From the NCBI GenBank assembly GCA_020722815.1, contig DYKB01000024.1:1-64000 (forward strand): a stretch of 64,000 nt of DNA, written 5' to 3'. This DNA comes from Caldithrix sp. Lineage in GTDB: Bacteria > Zhuqueibacterota > Zhuqueibacteria > Thermofontimicrobiales > Sulfurfontimicrobiaceae. How positions within the stretch are numbered: the first letter of the stretch is position 1; each line of letters starts with the position of its first letter. The notes under the pieces are model-generated. The model did no database searches. It saw only the letters and a list, made by a program, of their open reading frames with translations, and was not told where the DNA came from. The translations under genes and the position numbers were made by a program. Below, in pieces: positions 17,245 to 27,178 of this stretch.

Positions 17245-19170
17245 ATGGCACAAGCGCAGGGAAAAATAATTGGAATTGATTTAGGAACAACGAACTCGGT
17301 TGTTGCGGTAATTGAAGGTGGTGAACCGATTGTAATTGCGAATTCTGAAGGGAATCGCACGACACCTTCAGTGGTTGCGTTTACGAAATCGGGCGAACGG
17401 CTGGTTGGTCAGGTTGCCAAACGACAGGCGATCACCAATCCTGAAAACACAATTTACTCGATTAAACGTTTTATGGGCCGGCGTTATGAAGAAGTTCGTA
17501 ATGAAATAACCGAAGTTCCTTATAAAGTTGTGAGTGGAAATAATAGTGTCGCACGAGTACGAAGTGGGGATAAAGAGTATTCACCACAGGAAATTTCGGC
17601 GATGATTTTACAAAAAATGAAACAAACGGCTGAAGACTATTTGGGTCAAAAAGTCACTGACGCGGTAATTACCGTACCGGCCTATTTTAATGATAGCCAG
17701 CGACAGGCCACAAAAGAAGCCGGTGAAATTGCCGGTTTAAATGTCCGCCGAATCATTAATGAGCCAACGGCGGCTTCATTGGCTTATGGACTTGACAAGA
17801 AACGGAATGAGAAAATCGCTGTTTTTGATCTGGGTGGTGGAACGTATGATATTTCGATTCTGGAAATTGCAGATGGTGTTTTCGAAGTGAAATCGACCAA
17901 TGGTGATACGCATCTTGGTGGTGATGATTTTGATCAGCGTGTGATTGACTGGCTGGTGGATGAATTCCTTAAAATGGAAGGCGTTGATTTATCGAAAGAT
18001 CCAATGGCTTTACAGCGGTTGAAAGAAGCCGCTGAAAAGGCCAAGTGTGAATTGTCAACAGTTGCGCAGACCGACATCAATTTACCCTATATTACAGCAA
18101 CCGATGCCGGTCCAAAACATTTGAACATGACCTTAACACGTTCAAAATTTGAGCAGTTATGTGATAATCTTTTTCAACGGACAGTTGAACCGTGCAAGAT
18201 CGCTTTAAAGGATGCCGGTCTAAAACCGAGCGATATTGATGAAGTTGTGTTAGTCGGTGGTTCAACCCGAATGCCGAAAGTACAGCAGATCGCCCGTGAA
18301 ATTTTTGGAAAAGAACCGCATAAAGGCGTGAATCCAGATGAAGTTGTGGCCCTTGGTGCAGCAATTCAGGGAGGGGTGTTAAGTGGAAACGTCAGTGATG
18401 TGTTGTTACTTGATGTTACCCCACTTTCACTGGGTATTGAGACGCTGGGTGGTGTGTTTACCAAATTAATTGAAAAGAACACCACAATTCCCACTAAAAA
18501 ATCGGAAATTTTCTCGACAGCATCTGATAGTCAGACATCAGTGGAAATCCATGTCCTGCAAGGGGAGCGTGAAATGGCGGTGAATAACCGGACGCTGGGA
18601 CGATTTCACCTGGATGGAATTCCACCGGCACCACGTGGTGTTCCCCAGATTGAAGTTACTTTTGATATTGATGCGAATGGTATTCTGAACGTAAGCGCGA
18701 TGGATAAAGCCACGAGCAAAAAGCAATCAATTCGCATTGAGGCTTCGACTGGTCTGAGCAAAGAGGAGATTGAAAAGATGGTGAATGACGCGAAGACCCA
18801 CGCTGCTGATGATAAACGAAAACGGGAAGTGATTGATTTAAGGAACAGCGCTGATCAGCTGGCCTATCAAACTGAGAAGAATTTGAAAGATTTGGGTGAC
18901 AAGATGGATAGCACTTCACGTGGCAAGCTCGAAGCGGCTGTCGGACGAGTTCGGGAAGCGGTGAAGACTGATAATGCAAATGAGATTAAGTCCGCGGTGG
19001 AAGCATTGAACGCAATCTGGAGCGAAGTATCCTCGAAAATGTATCAACAGGGTCAGGCCGCGCCTGGTGCCGGCGCGCAGGCGGGTGATCAACAAGCACC
19101 TGGCGGTGACGCCGGTAAAGCGCAGGCGCAGGATGCTGATTTTGAAGTGGTTGATGATAGCAAAAATTAA
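17245..19170 (+). CDS. dnaK: Hsp70 chaperone DnaK
   Basis: 641 residues, standard length. An ATP-driven chaperone that binds exposed hydrophobic segments. AGGAGG lies 8 bases before the ATG at 17245; the frame is open upstream to 17173, but that start has no ribosome site. The nucleotide domain begins with [19 protein letters not shown], continues with [48 protein letters not shown] and [14 protein letters not shown]. The substrate domain has [17 protein letters not shown] and [17 protein letters not shown]. The C-terminal tail is Gln/Ala/Gly-rich and ends [11 protein letters not shown], like the EEVKD-type end of bacterial DnaK. A clear terminator follows. Confidence 0.98.
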   Translation: MAQAQGKIIGIDLGTTNSVVAVIEGGEPIVIANSEGNRTTPSVVAFTKSGERLVGQVAKRQAITNPENTIYSIKRFMGRRYEEVRNEITEVPYKVVSGNNSVARVRSGDKEYSPQEISAMILQKMKQTAEDYLGQKVTDAVITVPAYFNDSQRQATKEAGEIAGLNVRRIINEPTAASLAYGLDKKRNEKIAVFDLGGGTYDISILEIADGVFEVKSTNGDTHLGGDDFDQRVIDWLVDEFLKMEGVDLSKDPMALQRLKEAAEKAKCELSTVAQTDINLPYITATDAGPKHLNMTLTRSKFEQLCDNLFQRTVEPCKIALKDAGLKPSDIDEVVLVGGSTRMPKVQQIAREIFGKEPHKGVNPDEVVALGAAIQGGVLSGNVSDVLLLDVTPLSLGIETLGGVFTKLIEKNTTIPTKKSEIFSTASDSQTSVEIHVLQGEREMAVNNRTLGRFHLDGIPPAPRGVPQIEVTFDIDANGILNVSAMDKATSKKQSIRIEASTGLSKEEIEKMVNDAKTHAADDKRKREVIDLRNSADQLAYQTEKNLKDLGDKMDSTSRGKLEAAVGRVREAVKTDNANEIKSAVEALNAIWSEVSSKMYQQGQAAPGAGAQAGDQQAPGGDAGKAQAQDADFEVVDDSKN

Positions 19171-19221
19171 GCTTAATGCTTGAATTAATGCACCTATTGA
19201 TTTTTATTCAGTTTTGAATAC

Positions 19222-19249
19222 AGGCGAGGCCTATCCTCGCCTTTTTTTT
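19222..19249 (+). terminator. intrinsic terminator of dnaK
   Basis: AGGCGAGG, loop CCTAT, CCTCGCCT, then eight Ts: a textbook Rho-independent terminator about 50 bases after the dnaK stop. It separates dnaK from clpB. Confidence 0.92.
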
Positions 19250-19296
19250 GAATATTGTGAGCAAGGGGAAATTGTTTAGCATAAGGTGAGAAAGTA

Positions 19297-21912
19297 ATGA
19301 ATTTAGATAAATTTACAATCAAATCACAAGAAGCGCTGCAACAGGCGCAACGATTGGCTGGTGAAAAGAATCAGCAGCAAATCGAACCAGAACATCTCCT
19401 GATGGCTATGCTGGAAAATCAGGAAAGTATTCCAGTTCTCATTATTAAAAAAGCAGGAACAAATTTAGAGTCAATTAAACAGGCACTAACGGCTGCAATT
19501 GAAAAATTTCCACGGCTTTCCGGTGGTGGATTCGGCCAGGTATATCTTTCGACGGCACTTAACCAGGTTCTGGAACAGGCATTGAAGGAAGCCTATCAAT
19601 TAAAAGATGAGTATGTGAGTCTGGAACATCTATTTTTGGCACTGACAGATTCTACCGGGGCTGCTGGAAAAATTTTAAAGCAGGAAGGTCTTTCAAAAAA
19701 TAATATTTATAAAATTCTGCAATCGATTCGCGGAACCCAGCGGGTGACCGATCAAAATCCCGAAGATAAATATCAGGCTTTAAAACGATATGGCAAAGAT
19801 TTGACGGAAATGGCACGCCGGGGAAAGATCGATCCAGTCATCGGTCGTGATGAGGAGATTCGAAGGGTATTGCAGGTTCTTTCGCGAAGAACGAAAAATA
19901 ATCCGGTATTAATTGGTGAACCGGGTGTTGGAAAAACCGCCATCGTCGATGGTCTGGCCCAGCGAATTATCGCCGGTGATGTCCCTGAAAATTTAAAAAA
20001 TAAGCAAATCGTCGCCCTGGATATGGGCGCCTTAATTGCCGGTACTAAATTTCGTGGTGAGTTTGAAGAACGTTTGAAAGCGGTTTTACGTGAAGTCACC
20101 GAAGCCGAAGGTGAAATCGTCCTTTTTATCGATGAGTTACATACCGTCGTCGGTGCTGGTTCTGCTGAAGGGTCAATGGACGCATCGAATATGCTGAAAC
20201 CGGCCCTGGCGCGCGGTGAATTACGCTGTGTCGGTGCAACGACTATTAACGAATATCGAAAATATATCGAAAAGGATGCCGCACTGGAACGCCGATTCCA
20301 GCCGATTCTGGTGGGGCAACCATCTGTAGCGGATGCTATTTCAATTTTACGTGGCATTAAAGAAAAATATGAAGTGCATCATGGGGTTCGGATTACTGAT
20401 TCAGCTTTGGTGGCGGCTGCCACACTGTCAGATCGGTATATTAACGACCGATTTTTACCGGATAAAGCTATTGATCTGATTGATGAAGCGGCTTCAAAAT
20501 TACGGATTGAAATTGATAGCATGCCGCAGGAACTGGATGTCGTCGAGCGAAAAATTCGCCAGCTCGAAATTGAACGTGAAGGTATTAAAAAAGAGAAAAG
20601 TGAGTCCTCCCGTCATCGATTGGCTGAAATTGAAAAAGAATCCGCGATTCTCAAAGAGCAAGAACACGAGCTTCGCGCCCATTGGGAGTTGGAAAAATCC
20701 ATCATTAAAAAAATTCAGGAAACGAAAGAGGCCATCGATAAATCCCGCACCGAGGCAGAGCAGGCTGAACGAAAGGGCGAATATCGACGGGTGGGTGAAA
20801 TTCGTTATGGACACATTCCTGAACTTGAAAAAACATTACATGCGGAGAATGCCCGGCTTGTTGAAATTCAAAAAACGCATCGCATGTTAAAAGAGGAAGT
20901 GGAAGAAGAAGATGTTGCCAATGTGGTTTCCCGCTGGACTGGTATTCCCGTAAGCCGAATGGTGGAATCGGAAAAAGAAAAGCTGCTCAATATGGAAGAT
21001 CGGATTCATCAACGTTTGATTAATCAGGAACATGCCGTTCAGGCGGTAGCCGATGCCATTCGTCGTGCCCGTTCTGGACTACAGGATCAGCATCGACCCA
21101 TCGGTTCGTTCATCTTTCTTGGCTCCACGGGCGTGGGGAAGACGGAACTGGCACGCGCCCTGGCCGAGTTCCTTTTTGATGATGAACAGGCCATGGTCCG
21201 GATCGACATGTCTGAATATATGGAACGCCATTCTGTCTCCCGCTTAATCGGTGCGCCACCAGGATATGTGGGGTACGATGAAGGCGGGCAATTGACCGAA
21301 GCCGTTCGACGGAAGCCCTATTCGGTTATTCTGCTTGATGAAATTGAAAAAGCCCATCCGGAGGTTTTTAATATCCTGTTACAGGTACTGGATGATGGGC
21401 GTTTGACGGATAATAAAGGGCGTACTGTCAATTTTAAAAATACCATTGTCATCATGACTTCCAATTTGGGTGCGCCTTTAATCATGGAAAAGACAAAAAA
21501 TTTAACCGAAGAAAATTCAGAACGTATTTATGAAACACTTCATGAAGAGATTATGAATCTCGTGCATCAAACATTAAGACCAGAATTTTTGAATCGGGTG
21601 GATGAAATCATTCTTTTCCACGCTTTGATGAAAAAAGATATTTTGAAAATTGTCGAGCTTCAGTTTAAGAAAATCCAGTCGATGCTTGAAGAATATGAAA
21701 TTAAACTGAGTCTTACACCTGACGCCAGGATTTTTTTGGCCAATGCCGGTTATGAACCCGCTTTTGGTGCCCGACCTTTGAAGCGGGTGATGCAGCAATA
21801 TATCACCAATCAATTGGCTAAAGAGTTATTGAGTGGTAAATTTCAGAAAAGTGATGAAATTGAAATAAAATTGAATGAAAATTCACTTGCTTTTATGAAA
21901 AAAACTTCTTAA
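19297..21912 (+). CDS. clpB: ClpB disaggregase
   Basis: 871 residues. A hexameric AAA+ unfoldase that pulls proteins out of aggregates together with DnaK. The N-terminal Clp repeat domain spans residues about 1-150 ([16 protein letters not shown]). AAA-1 has Walker A GEPGVGKT near residue 207 and Walker [15 protein letters not shown]. The middle coiled coil, about 400-530, is strongly charged and marks ClpB rather than ClpA or ClpC. AAA-2 has GSTGVGKTE near 609 and [14 protein letters not shown]. Near the end comes the sensor-2 type [15 protein letters not shown]. The start has GGTGAG upstream. It follows the dnaK terminator by about 50 bases and completes the chaperone island; I saw no copy of the grpE/dnaK 15-mer before it. 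Confidence 0.97.
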   Translation: MNLDKFTIKSQEALQQAQRLAGEKNQQQIEPEHLLMAMLENQESIPVLIIKKAGTNLESIKQALTAAIEKFPRLSGGGFGQVYLSTALNQVLEQALKEAYQLKDEYVSLEHLFLALTDSTGAAGKILKQEGLSKNNIYKILQSIRGTQRVTDQNPEDKYQALKRYGKDLTEMARRGKIDPVIGRDEEIRRVLQVLSRRTKNNPVLIGEPGVGKTAIVDGLAQRIIAGDVPENLKNKQIVALDMGALIAGTKFRGEFEERLKAVLREVTEAEGEIVLFIDELHTVVGAGSAEGSMDASNMLKPALARGELRCVGATTINEYRKYIEKDAALERRFQPILVGQPSVADAISILRGIKEKYEVHHGVRITDSALVAAATLSDRYINDRFLPDKAIDLIDEAASKLRIEIDSMPQELDVVERKIRQLEIEREGIKKEKSESSRHRLAEIEKESAILKEQEHELRAHWELEKSIIKKIQETKEAIDKSRTEAEQAERKGEYRRVGEIRYGHIPELEKTLHAENARLVEIQKTHRMLKEEVEEEDVANVVSRWTGIPVSRMVESEKEKLLNMEDRIHQRLINQEHAVQAVADAIRRARSGLQDQHRPIGSFIFLGSTGVGKTELARALAEFLFDDEQAMVRIDMSEYMERHSVSRLIGAPPGYVGYDEGGQLTEAVRRKPYSVILLDEIEKAHPEVFNILLQVLDDGRLTDNKGRTVNFKNTIVIMTSNLGAPLIMEKTKNLTEENSERIYETLHEEIMNLVHQTLRPEFLNRVDEIILFHALMKKDILKIVELQFKKIQSMLEEYEIKLSLTPDARIFLANAGYEPAFGARPLKRVMQQYITNQLAKELLSGKFQKSDEIEIKLNENSLAFMKKTS

Positions 21913-22026
21913 TATTTCTATGAATAAAATTGTAGACGGAAAGTTCAAAATCGACAAAAAAGTTATCGTTAATTAAATCACGCTAACATTAACTAAATTG
22001 AACCTTAAGATTTTGGGAGGATTCAG

Positions 22027-22560
22027 ATGCGGAATTCCATACTTCTCATGCTAATTTTTGTATTCACTTTAAGTATCATCATGAATTGCGGTAAGCAAAC
22101 TGAAGAATCAATGATGAAGGAAGCAGAAAAATATGAAAAAGAAGAGAAATTCGATAAAGCCATGATTATCTATGAGAAAATATTGGTTGATTTTCCAATG
22201 ACTAATCATGCACCGGAAGTGTATTTCAAAATTGCCCAATTAGCGGGGAATCTTAAAGATTTTGATAAGTGTATTGATATGTATAACCGGATTGTGGAAA
22301 CCTATCCAGAGCATGCGATTGCCCCCAAATCGCAGTTCATGATTGGTTATATCTATGCCAATGAAAAGGCGGATACTTTAAAAGCAAAAAATGCCTATAG
22401 CGCTTTTTTGCAAAAGTATAGTGATTTTGATTCCGGCATGACAGCATCAGCGCAATTTGAATTGCGATACCTGGGAAAAGATATTAGTCAGATTCCTTTT
22501 TTACAAAATCTGACGGCTGAAGAGGCCAAAACGCCTGATGAGAAGGCAAAAGGAAATTGA
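22027..22560 (+). CDS. TPR lipoprotein (BamD/YbgF-like)
   Basis: 177 residues. A signal peptide ends in SIIMNC, a lipobox, so the mature protein is lipid-anchored. Three TPR-like helical pairs follow: KYEKEEKFDKAMIIYEKILV, CIDMYNRIVETYPEHAIAP and AKNAYSAFLQKYSDF. This spacing and the motif of F/Y-P at the end of each unit resemble BamD, YbgF and related envelope assembly scaffolds. It is too short for BamD (about 240 residues), so I keep the general name. TTGGGAGG precedes the ATG. It is a single gene between clpB and a hairpin terminator; the Bat cluster begins about 300 bases later. Confidence 0.8.
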   Translation: MRNSILLMLIFVFTLSIIMNCGKQTEESMMKEAEKYEKEEKFDKAMIIYEKILVDFPMTNHAPEVYFKIAQLAGNLKDFDKCIDMYNRIVETYPEHAIAPKSQFMIGYIYANEKADTLKAKNAYSAFLQKYSDFDSGMTASAQFELRYLGKDISQIPFLQNLTAEEAKTPDEKAKGN

Positions 22561-22640
22561 ATTTCTTTTTAAATCGGATAAGCAGTTTGAAATTGAACAA
22601 AAAGTTCAAGTTGAATTAATTTTTTGATTTTTATTTAGTT

Positions 22641-22700
22641 GGTCGATTTTTATTATTACTCGATTTCTCTGGAGTCTTATAATAATCGACCTTTTTTTTG
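22641..22700 (+). terminator. hairpin terminator after the TPR lipoprotein gene
   Basis: GGTCGATTTTTATTATTA pairs with TAATAATCGACC, followed by a run of eight Ts at 22692-22699. The loop is about 20 bases. The spacer 22561-22859 holds nothing else I can name; a 72-codon frame across it is hydrophobic and low in complexity and is not credible as a gene. Confidence 0.7.
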
Positions 22701-22859
22701 GTCAATATCGCTTTTTATTGCATCTAAAATCATGAACTTTGAGAATGCTGGAACTTTTGATTTTTCTAGAACGTATATTGTTAAAGTTTTTCCAATTTTC
22801 ATTCTTCTCTTTCTTCAAATAAATAAGTTAATCTTGCTGATACTTCGAATGAGGTGATT

Positions 22860-23834
22860 ATGAAGTTTAAATTACAGTTACGCATCATGATGATGTGGGT
22901 TACTGTTTTTCTGGTTAATATTTCGCCTGGTGCGCAGGATTCGCTTCTAACCATTAAAGTCGATTCAATTCCGGATTTGCCGGATGGCTATGGTGAAATT
23001 CAATTAACGGCCAGCTTTGATCAGAAAGAAGTCCCCCAAAATCGGGAAGTTATTTATACGGCGGAATTGCACTGGTCGGGAAATTCCGGCGTTTACGAGA
23101 TTCTGGATGTAAAAAATCCGGATTTGGAAAATCTGACACTGGCAAAAACCACCACTGTTCATCGAACAGAAGTTCAGGGAAATCAACGAATTGCGATTAA
23201 AAAACATCAGTTTATTCTACAGCCGCAAAGTCTGGGGATGGCTTATGCCGGCGATGTGGTGATTCGGTATCGCAATGTGATCACCGGTGAAGAGAGTCAA
23301 TTAATTACCAATCGGCTTGGGGTGAAAGTAATCGATCCAGTCGCTGAGCCGGGTTCACAGATTCTCTTCCTGCCCAAAAATATATTTTATACAATTGTTT
23401 TTATTATTCCTGCGATTGGGCTTTTCTTTTTTCTGGTGTCATTCTGGCGAAAACGTCAGGAGCGAATTCGCCGCGAAAAAGCGGCATTGGCGGCTAAGGT
23501 TCCTTTGGAACAGACTTATATGGAACAGCTCAAAGGTGTCGATATAAAAGCGGTTGATTCTTTAGCCCAATTTTCTGAAATATCGCGGATTTTCCGGCAT
23601 TATCTGGTGGAAAAATTGGGTCTGCAAACCCCTGGTGCCTCAACCAGCGAATTGCTAAATTTGTTGCAAAGTCATATTACCGACGAGCGATTTCTGGTCA
23701 ATGCCAGTGAAATCCTCAAAACTTGTGATTTGGCGAAATTTAGTGGCGGTGGAATGGATAATTCAGAATTGATGCGGGTTTATACGCTGGTGGAGAGTAT
23801 TTTTGAAACTCAATTAAAATCCCCAGCACCATAG
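22860..23834 (+). CDS. BatD-like membrane protein (short, with Bat-cluster tail domain)
   Basis: 324 residues. The ATG at 22860 is chosen because GAGGTG directly precedes it. Signal peptide, then a beta-sandwich region (residues about 45-160) of the BatD oxygen-tolerance type (GEIQLTASFDQKEVPQNREV, as in the usual 'A-S-x-D-x-x-x-V-x-x-x-x' opening). One membrane helix follows (about 178-200, IFYTIVFIIPAIGLFFFLV), then a basic linker and a cytoplasmic helical domain: FSEISRIFRHYLVEKLGL, then LKTCDLAKFSGG. The same tail occurs in the products at 27179 and 32009. It stands upstream of moxR, separated by a MITE-like element, and is probably a member of the same envelope system. Confidence 0.7.
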   Translation: MKFKLQLRIMMMWVTVFLVNISPGAQDSLLTIKVDSIPDLPDGYGEIQLTASFDQKEVPQNREVIYTAELHWSGNSGVYEILDVKNPDLENLTLAKTTTVHRTEVQGNQRIAIKKHQFILQPQSLGMAYAGDVVIRYRNVITGEESQLITNRLGVKVIDPVAEPGSQILFLPKNIFYTIVFIIPAIGLFFFLVSFWRKRQERIRREKAALAAKVPLEQTYMEQLKGVDIKAVDSLAQFSEISRIFRHYLVEKLGLQTPGASTSELLNLLQSHITDERFLVNASEILKTCDLAKFSGGGMDNSELMRVYTLVESIFETQLKSPAP

Positions 23835-23951
23835 TTATATAGACCCTTACGAAGGTTTTATGGATGTTTAATTGCTGGATATAAATGATAAGTTCAGCTG
23901 ATTCTTAATCTAGGCAGCGTTTAACCCTTCGTAGTGGTAAATTAACATGCT

Positions 23952-24116
23952 ACCTAAAATTCTAAAATGGAAATTTGTAAGGGTATGAATCAATGAGAGA
24001 CCCCCTCCTGCCTCCCCCATTTTCGCTTTTTGAAAATGGGGGAGAGACAGCGGGGGTCAATTTCCCACTGAAAGCGAGTCTCCGAAGAAAAAACGTTTCA
24101 TTTTAGAATTTCAGGT
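23952..24116. repeat. MITE-like element, family B, copy 2
   Basis: Ends are ACCTAAAATTCTAAAATG (23952-23969) and CATTTTAGAATTTCAGGT (24099-24116). The core hairpin is CTCCCCCATTTTC/GAAAATGGGGGAG (24012-24044). The copy at 14488-14683 is the same element inverted and 30 bases longer, the extra part being a second hairpin. It fills most of the gap between the BatD-like gene and moxR, and ends about 50 bases before the moxR start. Confidence 0.85.
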
Positions 24117-24167
24117 GCTCTTTGAATACAAATGGTTTTTTATATAGGTTTCTCTTAAGGAGGTTCT

Positions 24168-25157
24168 ATGAATGTTGATATTCAAAAGATTAACAAAATG
24201 ATTGAAGCCGAAAGTGCCTTTCTGGAAAAGTTACGAAGTGAGATCCGAAAGGTCATTGTGGGACAGGAATATATGGTTCAGCGCCTGCTTATCGGGCTTC
24301 TGGCCAATGGTCACATCTTGCTGGAAGGTGTTCCCGGTCTGGCGAAAACGCTGGCCGTCCGCACGCTGTCTTCGATTATTCAAACCAAATTTCAACGAAT
24401 TCAGTTTACACCAGACTTATTGCCGGCGGATTTAATCGGAACGCTGGTTTACGATCAGAAAACCGGTGGCTTCTCCACGAAAAAAGGTCCGATTTTTTCC
24501 AATCTGATTTTGGCAGATGAAATTAACCGATCCCCGGCCAAAGTTCAATCAGCTTTGCTGGAAGCGATGCAGGAACGTCAGGTAACCATTGGTGAAAATA
24601 CTTTTCCGCTGGATGATCCTTTTCTCGTTTTAGCGACCCAGAACCCGATTGAACAGGAAGGAACCTATCCCCTCCCGGAAGCGCAGGTGGATCGTTTCAT
24701 GCTAAAACTGGCCATTACCTATCCAACTCGAGATGAGGAACTGGAAATTATGCGTCGGATGACCACCGGTGAAGCGCCAAAGGCTTCGACTGTTATTACG
24801 CCAAAGGATATTATTAAAGCCCGTGAAGTCACCGGACAGGTTTATATTGATCCCAAAATTGAAAATTATATTGTTGATATTGTTTTTGCAACGCGTGAGC
24901 CATCCAAATACAGTTTGGATGAGCTGGATGACCTGATTGCGTATGGCGCTTCCCCGCGTGCCTCTATTTATTTGTCCAAGGCTGCTAAAGCCCACGCTTT
25001 TATTTCACGTCGGGGATATGTGACGCCAGAAGATGTTCGGGCCATTGGCATGGATGTTTTAAGACATCGCATTATCGTCACGTATGAAGCGGAAGCCGAG
25101 GATGTGACGGCGGAAGATGTGGTCCGCAAAATTTTGAACAAGATTGAAGTACCATGA
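24168..25157 (+). CDS. MoxR-family AAA+ ATPase
   Basis: 329 residues. MoxR ATPases act as chaperones that assemble or activate VWA-domain proteins encoded beside them. Walker A is EGVPGLAKT (residues about 53-61), Walker B LILADEINRSPAKVQSALLEAMQERQ split around the DE pair, and ATQNPIEQEGTYPLPEAQ with DRFMLKL is the standard MoxR signature (sensor 1 and arginine finger region). The C-terminal lid has GASPRASIYLSKAAKA and EDVRAIGMDVLRHRI. AAGGAGG precedes the ATG. It opens the operon with DUF58 and the VWA proteins BatA and BatB. Confidence 0.96.
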   Translation: MNVDIQKINKMIEAESAFLEKLRSEIRKVIVGQEYMVQRLLIGLLANGHILLEGVPGLAKTLAVRTLSSIIQTKFQRIQFTPDLLPADLIGTLVYDQKTGGFSTKKGPIFSNLILADEINRSPAKVQSALLEAMQERQVTIGENTFPLDDPFLVLATQNPIEQEGTYPLPEAQVDRFMLKLAITYPTRDEELEIMRRMTTGEAPKASTVITPKDIIKAREVTGQVYIDPKIENYIVDIVFATREPSKYSLDELDDLIAYGASPRASIYLSKAAKAHAFISRRGYVTPEDVRAIGMDVLRHRIIVTYEAEAEDVTAEDVVRKILNKIEVP

Positions 25158-25228
25158 TTTTTTGGGTCAATTATTATTTTACTAATATTCCAAACTTTTC
25201 AAATTAATTTAAAGATAAAATATCTCCT

Positions 25229-26125
25229 ATGGAATTAAAAGAGATTTTAAAACAGGTCAAGGCCATCGAAATTCAGACGCGGGGCATGGTGAATGATGTT
25301 TTTTCGGGTGAATATCATTCGGTCTTTAAAGGCCGCGGGATGGAGTTCTCCGAAGTCCGCGAATACCAGATCGGGGATGATATTCGAACGATTGACTGGA
25401 ATGTCTCGGCGCGAATGGGACACCCCTTTGTGAAGGTATTTGAGGAAGAGCGTGAGCTAACGGTCATGCTGCTGGTGGACATCAGTTCGTCTGGCTTTTT
25501 TGGCACGCAAAAGCAGATGAAGGGGGAAATTGCCATTGAAATGTGTGCCTTGTTGGCCTTTTCTGCGATTAAAAACAATGATAAAGTCGGTTTGATAATC
25601 TTTACCGATCGGATTGAAAAATTTATTCCACCGAAAAAAGGCCGGACCCATGTGCAACGCGTGCTTCGGGAATTGCTCTATTATGCCGATCCGGAACATA
25701 TTAAAGGTAAAGGAACAGATATTCGGGCCGCACTGGAATATTTGAGCCGGATTACCACGCGACGGAGTGTTGTCTTTTTAATTTCGGATTTTATGAGCAG
25801 CGGTTATGAAAAAGCCCTGCAAATTGCCAATAAAAAGCACGACGTGGTGGTTTTTTCGATTACAGACCCCCGAGAAATGAGTATGCCCGATGTCGGTTTT
25901 ATCGAATTGGAAGATGCTGAAACCGGTGAAATATTACTTGTTGACACCGGGAGTGAGGTTTTTCAGCATGATTTTACACAAAATACGCAATCGGAAAGAT
26001 TGAAACGGGATAAGCTGTTTCGATCAATGAATGTTGATTTTGTGGATATTTTGGCGCGTGGCCAGCAGCCTTATGTGGAGCCATTAATTAAATTTTTTAA
26101 AATGCGTGCCAGAAGATTTCGATGA
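25229..26125 (+). CDS. DUF58 domain protein (VWA-like)
   Basis: 298 residues. The opening SGEYHSVFKGRGMEFSEVRE and GDDIRTIDWNVSARMG are diagnostic of DUF58, which nearly always follows moxR. A VWA-like fold comes next, with VMLLVDISSSGFFG (the D-x-S-x-S of a metal-ion-dependent adhesion site), then DKVGLIIFTD and a closing VVFLISDFMSSGYEKAL. No membrane segment, so cytoplasmic. Its ribosome site is weak (no clear GGAG before 25229). The next gene's open frame overlaps the stop codon (ATGA at 26122), though I prefer a later start for that gene. The role is probably as the MoxR-activated partner. Confidence 0.93.
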   Translation: MELKEILKQVKAIEIQTRGMVNDVFSGEYHSVFKGRGMEFSEVREYQIGDDIRTIDWNVSARMGHPFVKVFEEERELTVMLLVDISSSGFFGTQKQMKGEIAIEMCALLAFSAIKNNDKVGLIIFTDRIEKFIPPKKGRTHVQRVLRELLYYADPEHIKGKGTDIRAALEYLSRITTRRSVVFLISDFMSSGYEKALQIANKKHDVVVFSITDPREMSMPDVGFIELEDAETGEILLVDTGSEVFQHDFTQNTQSERLKRDKLFRSMNVDFVDILARGQQPYVEPLIKFFKMRARRFR

Positions 26126-26178
26126 TAAATTTGAATCATCGCCCAATAAAGCTAAATGAGATATTCAAAGAGGATAAA

Positions 26179-27165
26179 ATGAGTTTTTTTGCTGCTTTTG
26201 ATTCATTTTTTAAAAAATATGGCAATTATCTGCTTGTCTTATTTTTTATCATTAGCATGGTTTTAATACTTATTGTTCTTATCGCGATGCCATCGGCGAC
26301 TGAAAAGCCGCAAATGAGTGGTGAGCAGATACGCGAACTGGCGAATAAATTATACGAATGGAAACTGTATCCACAGGCGATCGAGCAGTACCAGTATTAT
26401 TTAAATTTTTACAGTGCGGATGCGCAGGAACAGGCCAATATTAATTATGTCATTGGAAATATTTATTTTGACCGGATGCACGATTACGAAGGTGCGCTGA
26501 CGCATTATGCAAAAGTGAAATATTATTTTCCGGCGAGCAATTTGATGCCGGACATCAACAAAAAGGTCGTTGCCTGTTTGGAACGACTCCAGCGTACAAT
26601 GGATGCGAAGCAGATGCTCGATGAGTCCACCAGTCTGGATTCCGGTATGGTGCGAAAATCTCTGCCGGGAGAAATTATCGCCAAAGTTGGTGACCGGCGG
26701 ATTACGCAGGGTGATCTGGATTTTGAAATCAGCCAGTTGCCGCCATATATGCAATCTCAATTTACGACGGTGGAAGGAAAGAAAAAATTTCTGCAACAGT
26801 ACATTTCCACTGAATTGTTGTATGAAACAGCCAAACGCGCCGGTCTGGATAAAGTTAAAGAAGTCATCGAAGGTGCATTTCAGGCCAAAAAACAGCTCAT
26901 GGCTCAGAAATATCTGGAGCAGGAAATTGCCCGTGAGATGAATATCAAACCCGAGGATGTGGAGCTTTATTATCGGGCGAATAAAGATAAATATACGGAA
27001 AAAGACGATAAGGGCAAAGTTATTCGTGAAAAATCACTGGATGAGGTTCAGCAGCAGGTTGCCCAGGATTTGGTACGTGATAAACAGATGAAAGCTTATG
27101 AGGCCCTCATTCAACGATTGACGCAGGCGCAATCGGTTGAAATTTATGATGATAAAATTAAATAG
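26179..27165 (+). CDS. membrane-anchored TPR protein with SurA/PpiD-like N-domain, no PPIase domain
   Basis: 328 residues from the ATG at 26179, which has AGAGG 6 bases before it; the frame is open from 26122. One membrane helix (about 14-38, YGNYLLVLFFIISMVLILIV) is followed by two or three TPR units (YPQAIEQYQYYLNFYS, GALTHYAKVKYYFP). Then comes a helical domain like the N-terminal chaperone part of SurA/PpiD: IIAKVGDRRITQGDLDFEIS, FLQQYISTELLYETAKRAG, PEDVELYYRANKDKYTE. The parvulin isomerase core that should follow is absent; the protein ends in a long helix. It lies inside the moxR-bat cluster, 13 bases before the next gene. The likely role is holding an envelope substrate of the Bat system. 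Confidence 0.75.
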   Translation: MSFFAAFDSFFKKYGNYLLVLFFIISMVLILIVLIAMPSATEKPQMSGEQIRELANKLYEWKLYPQAIEQYQYYLNFYSADAQEQANINYVIGNIYFDRMHDYEGALTHYAKVKYYFPASNLMPDINKKVVACLERLQRTMDAKQMLDESTSLDSGMVRKSLPGEIIAKVGDRRITQGDLDFEISQLPPYMQSQFTTVEGKKKFLQQYISTELLYETAKRAGLDKVKEVIEGAFQAKKQLMAQKYLEQEIAREMNIKPEDVELYYRANKDKYTEKDDKGKVIREKSLDEVQQQVAQDLVRDKQMKAYEALIQRLTQAQSVEIYDDKIK

Positions 27166-27178
27166 GAAAATAGCGGTG

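Noticed and set aside
22639..22857. 72-codon plus-strand frame upstream of the BatD-like gene
   Set aside because: It starts inside a hairpin terminator, is AT-driven low-complexity hydrophobic sequence and has no ribosome site.
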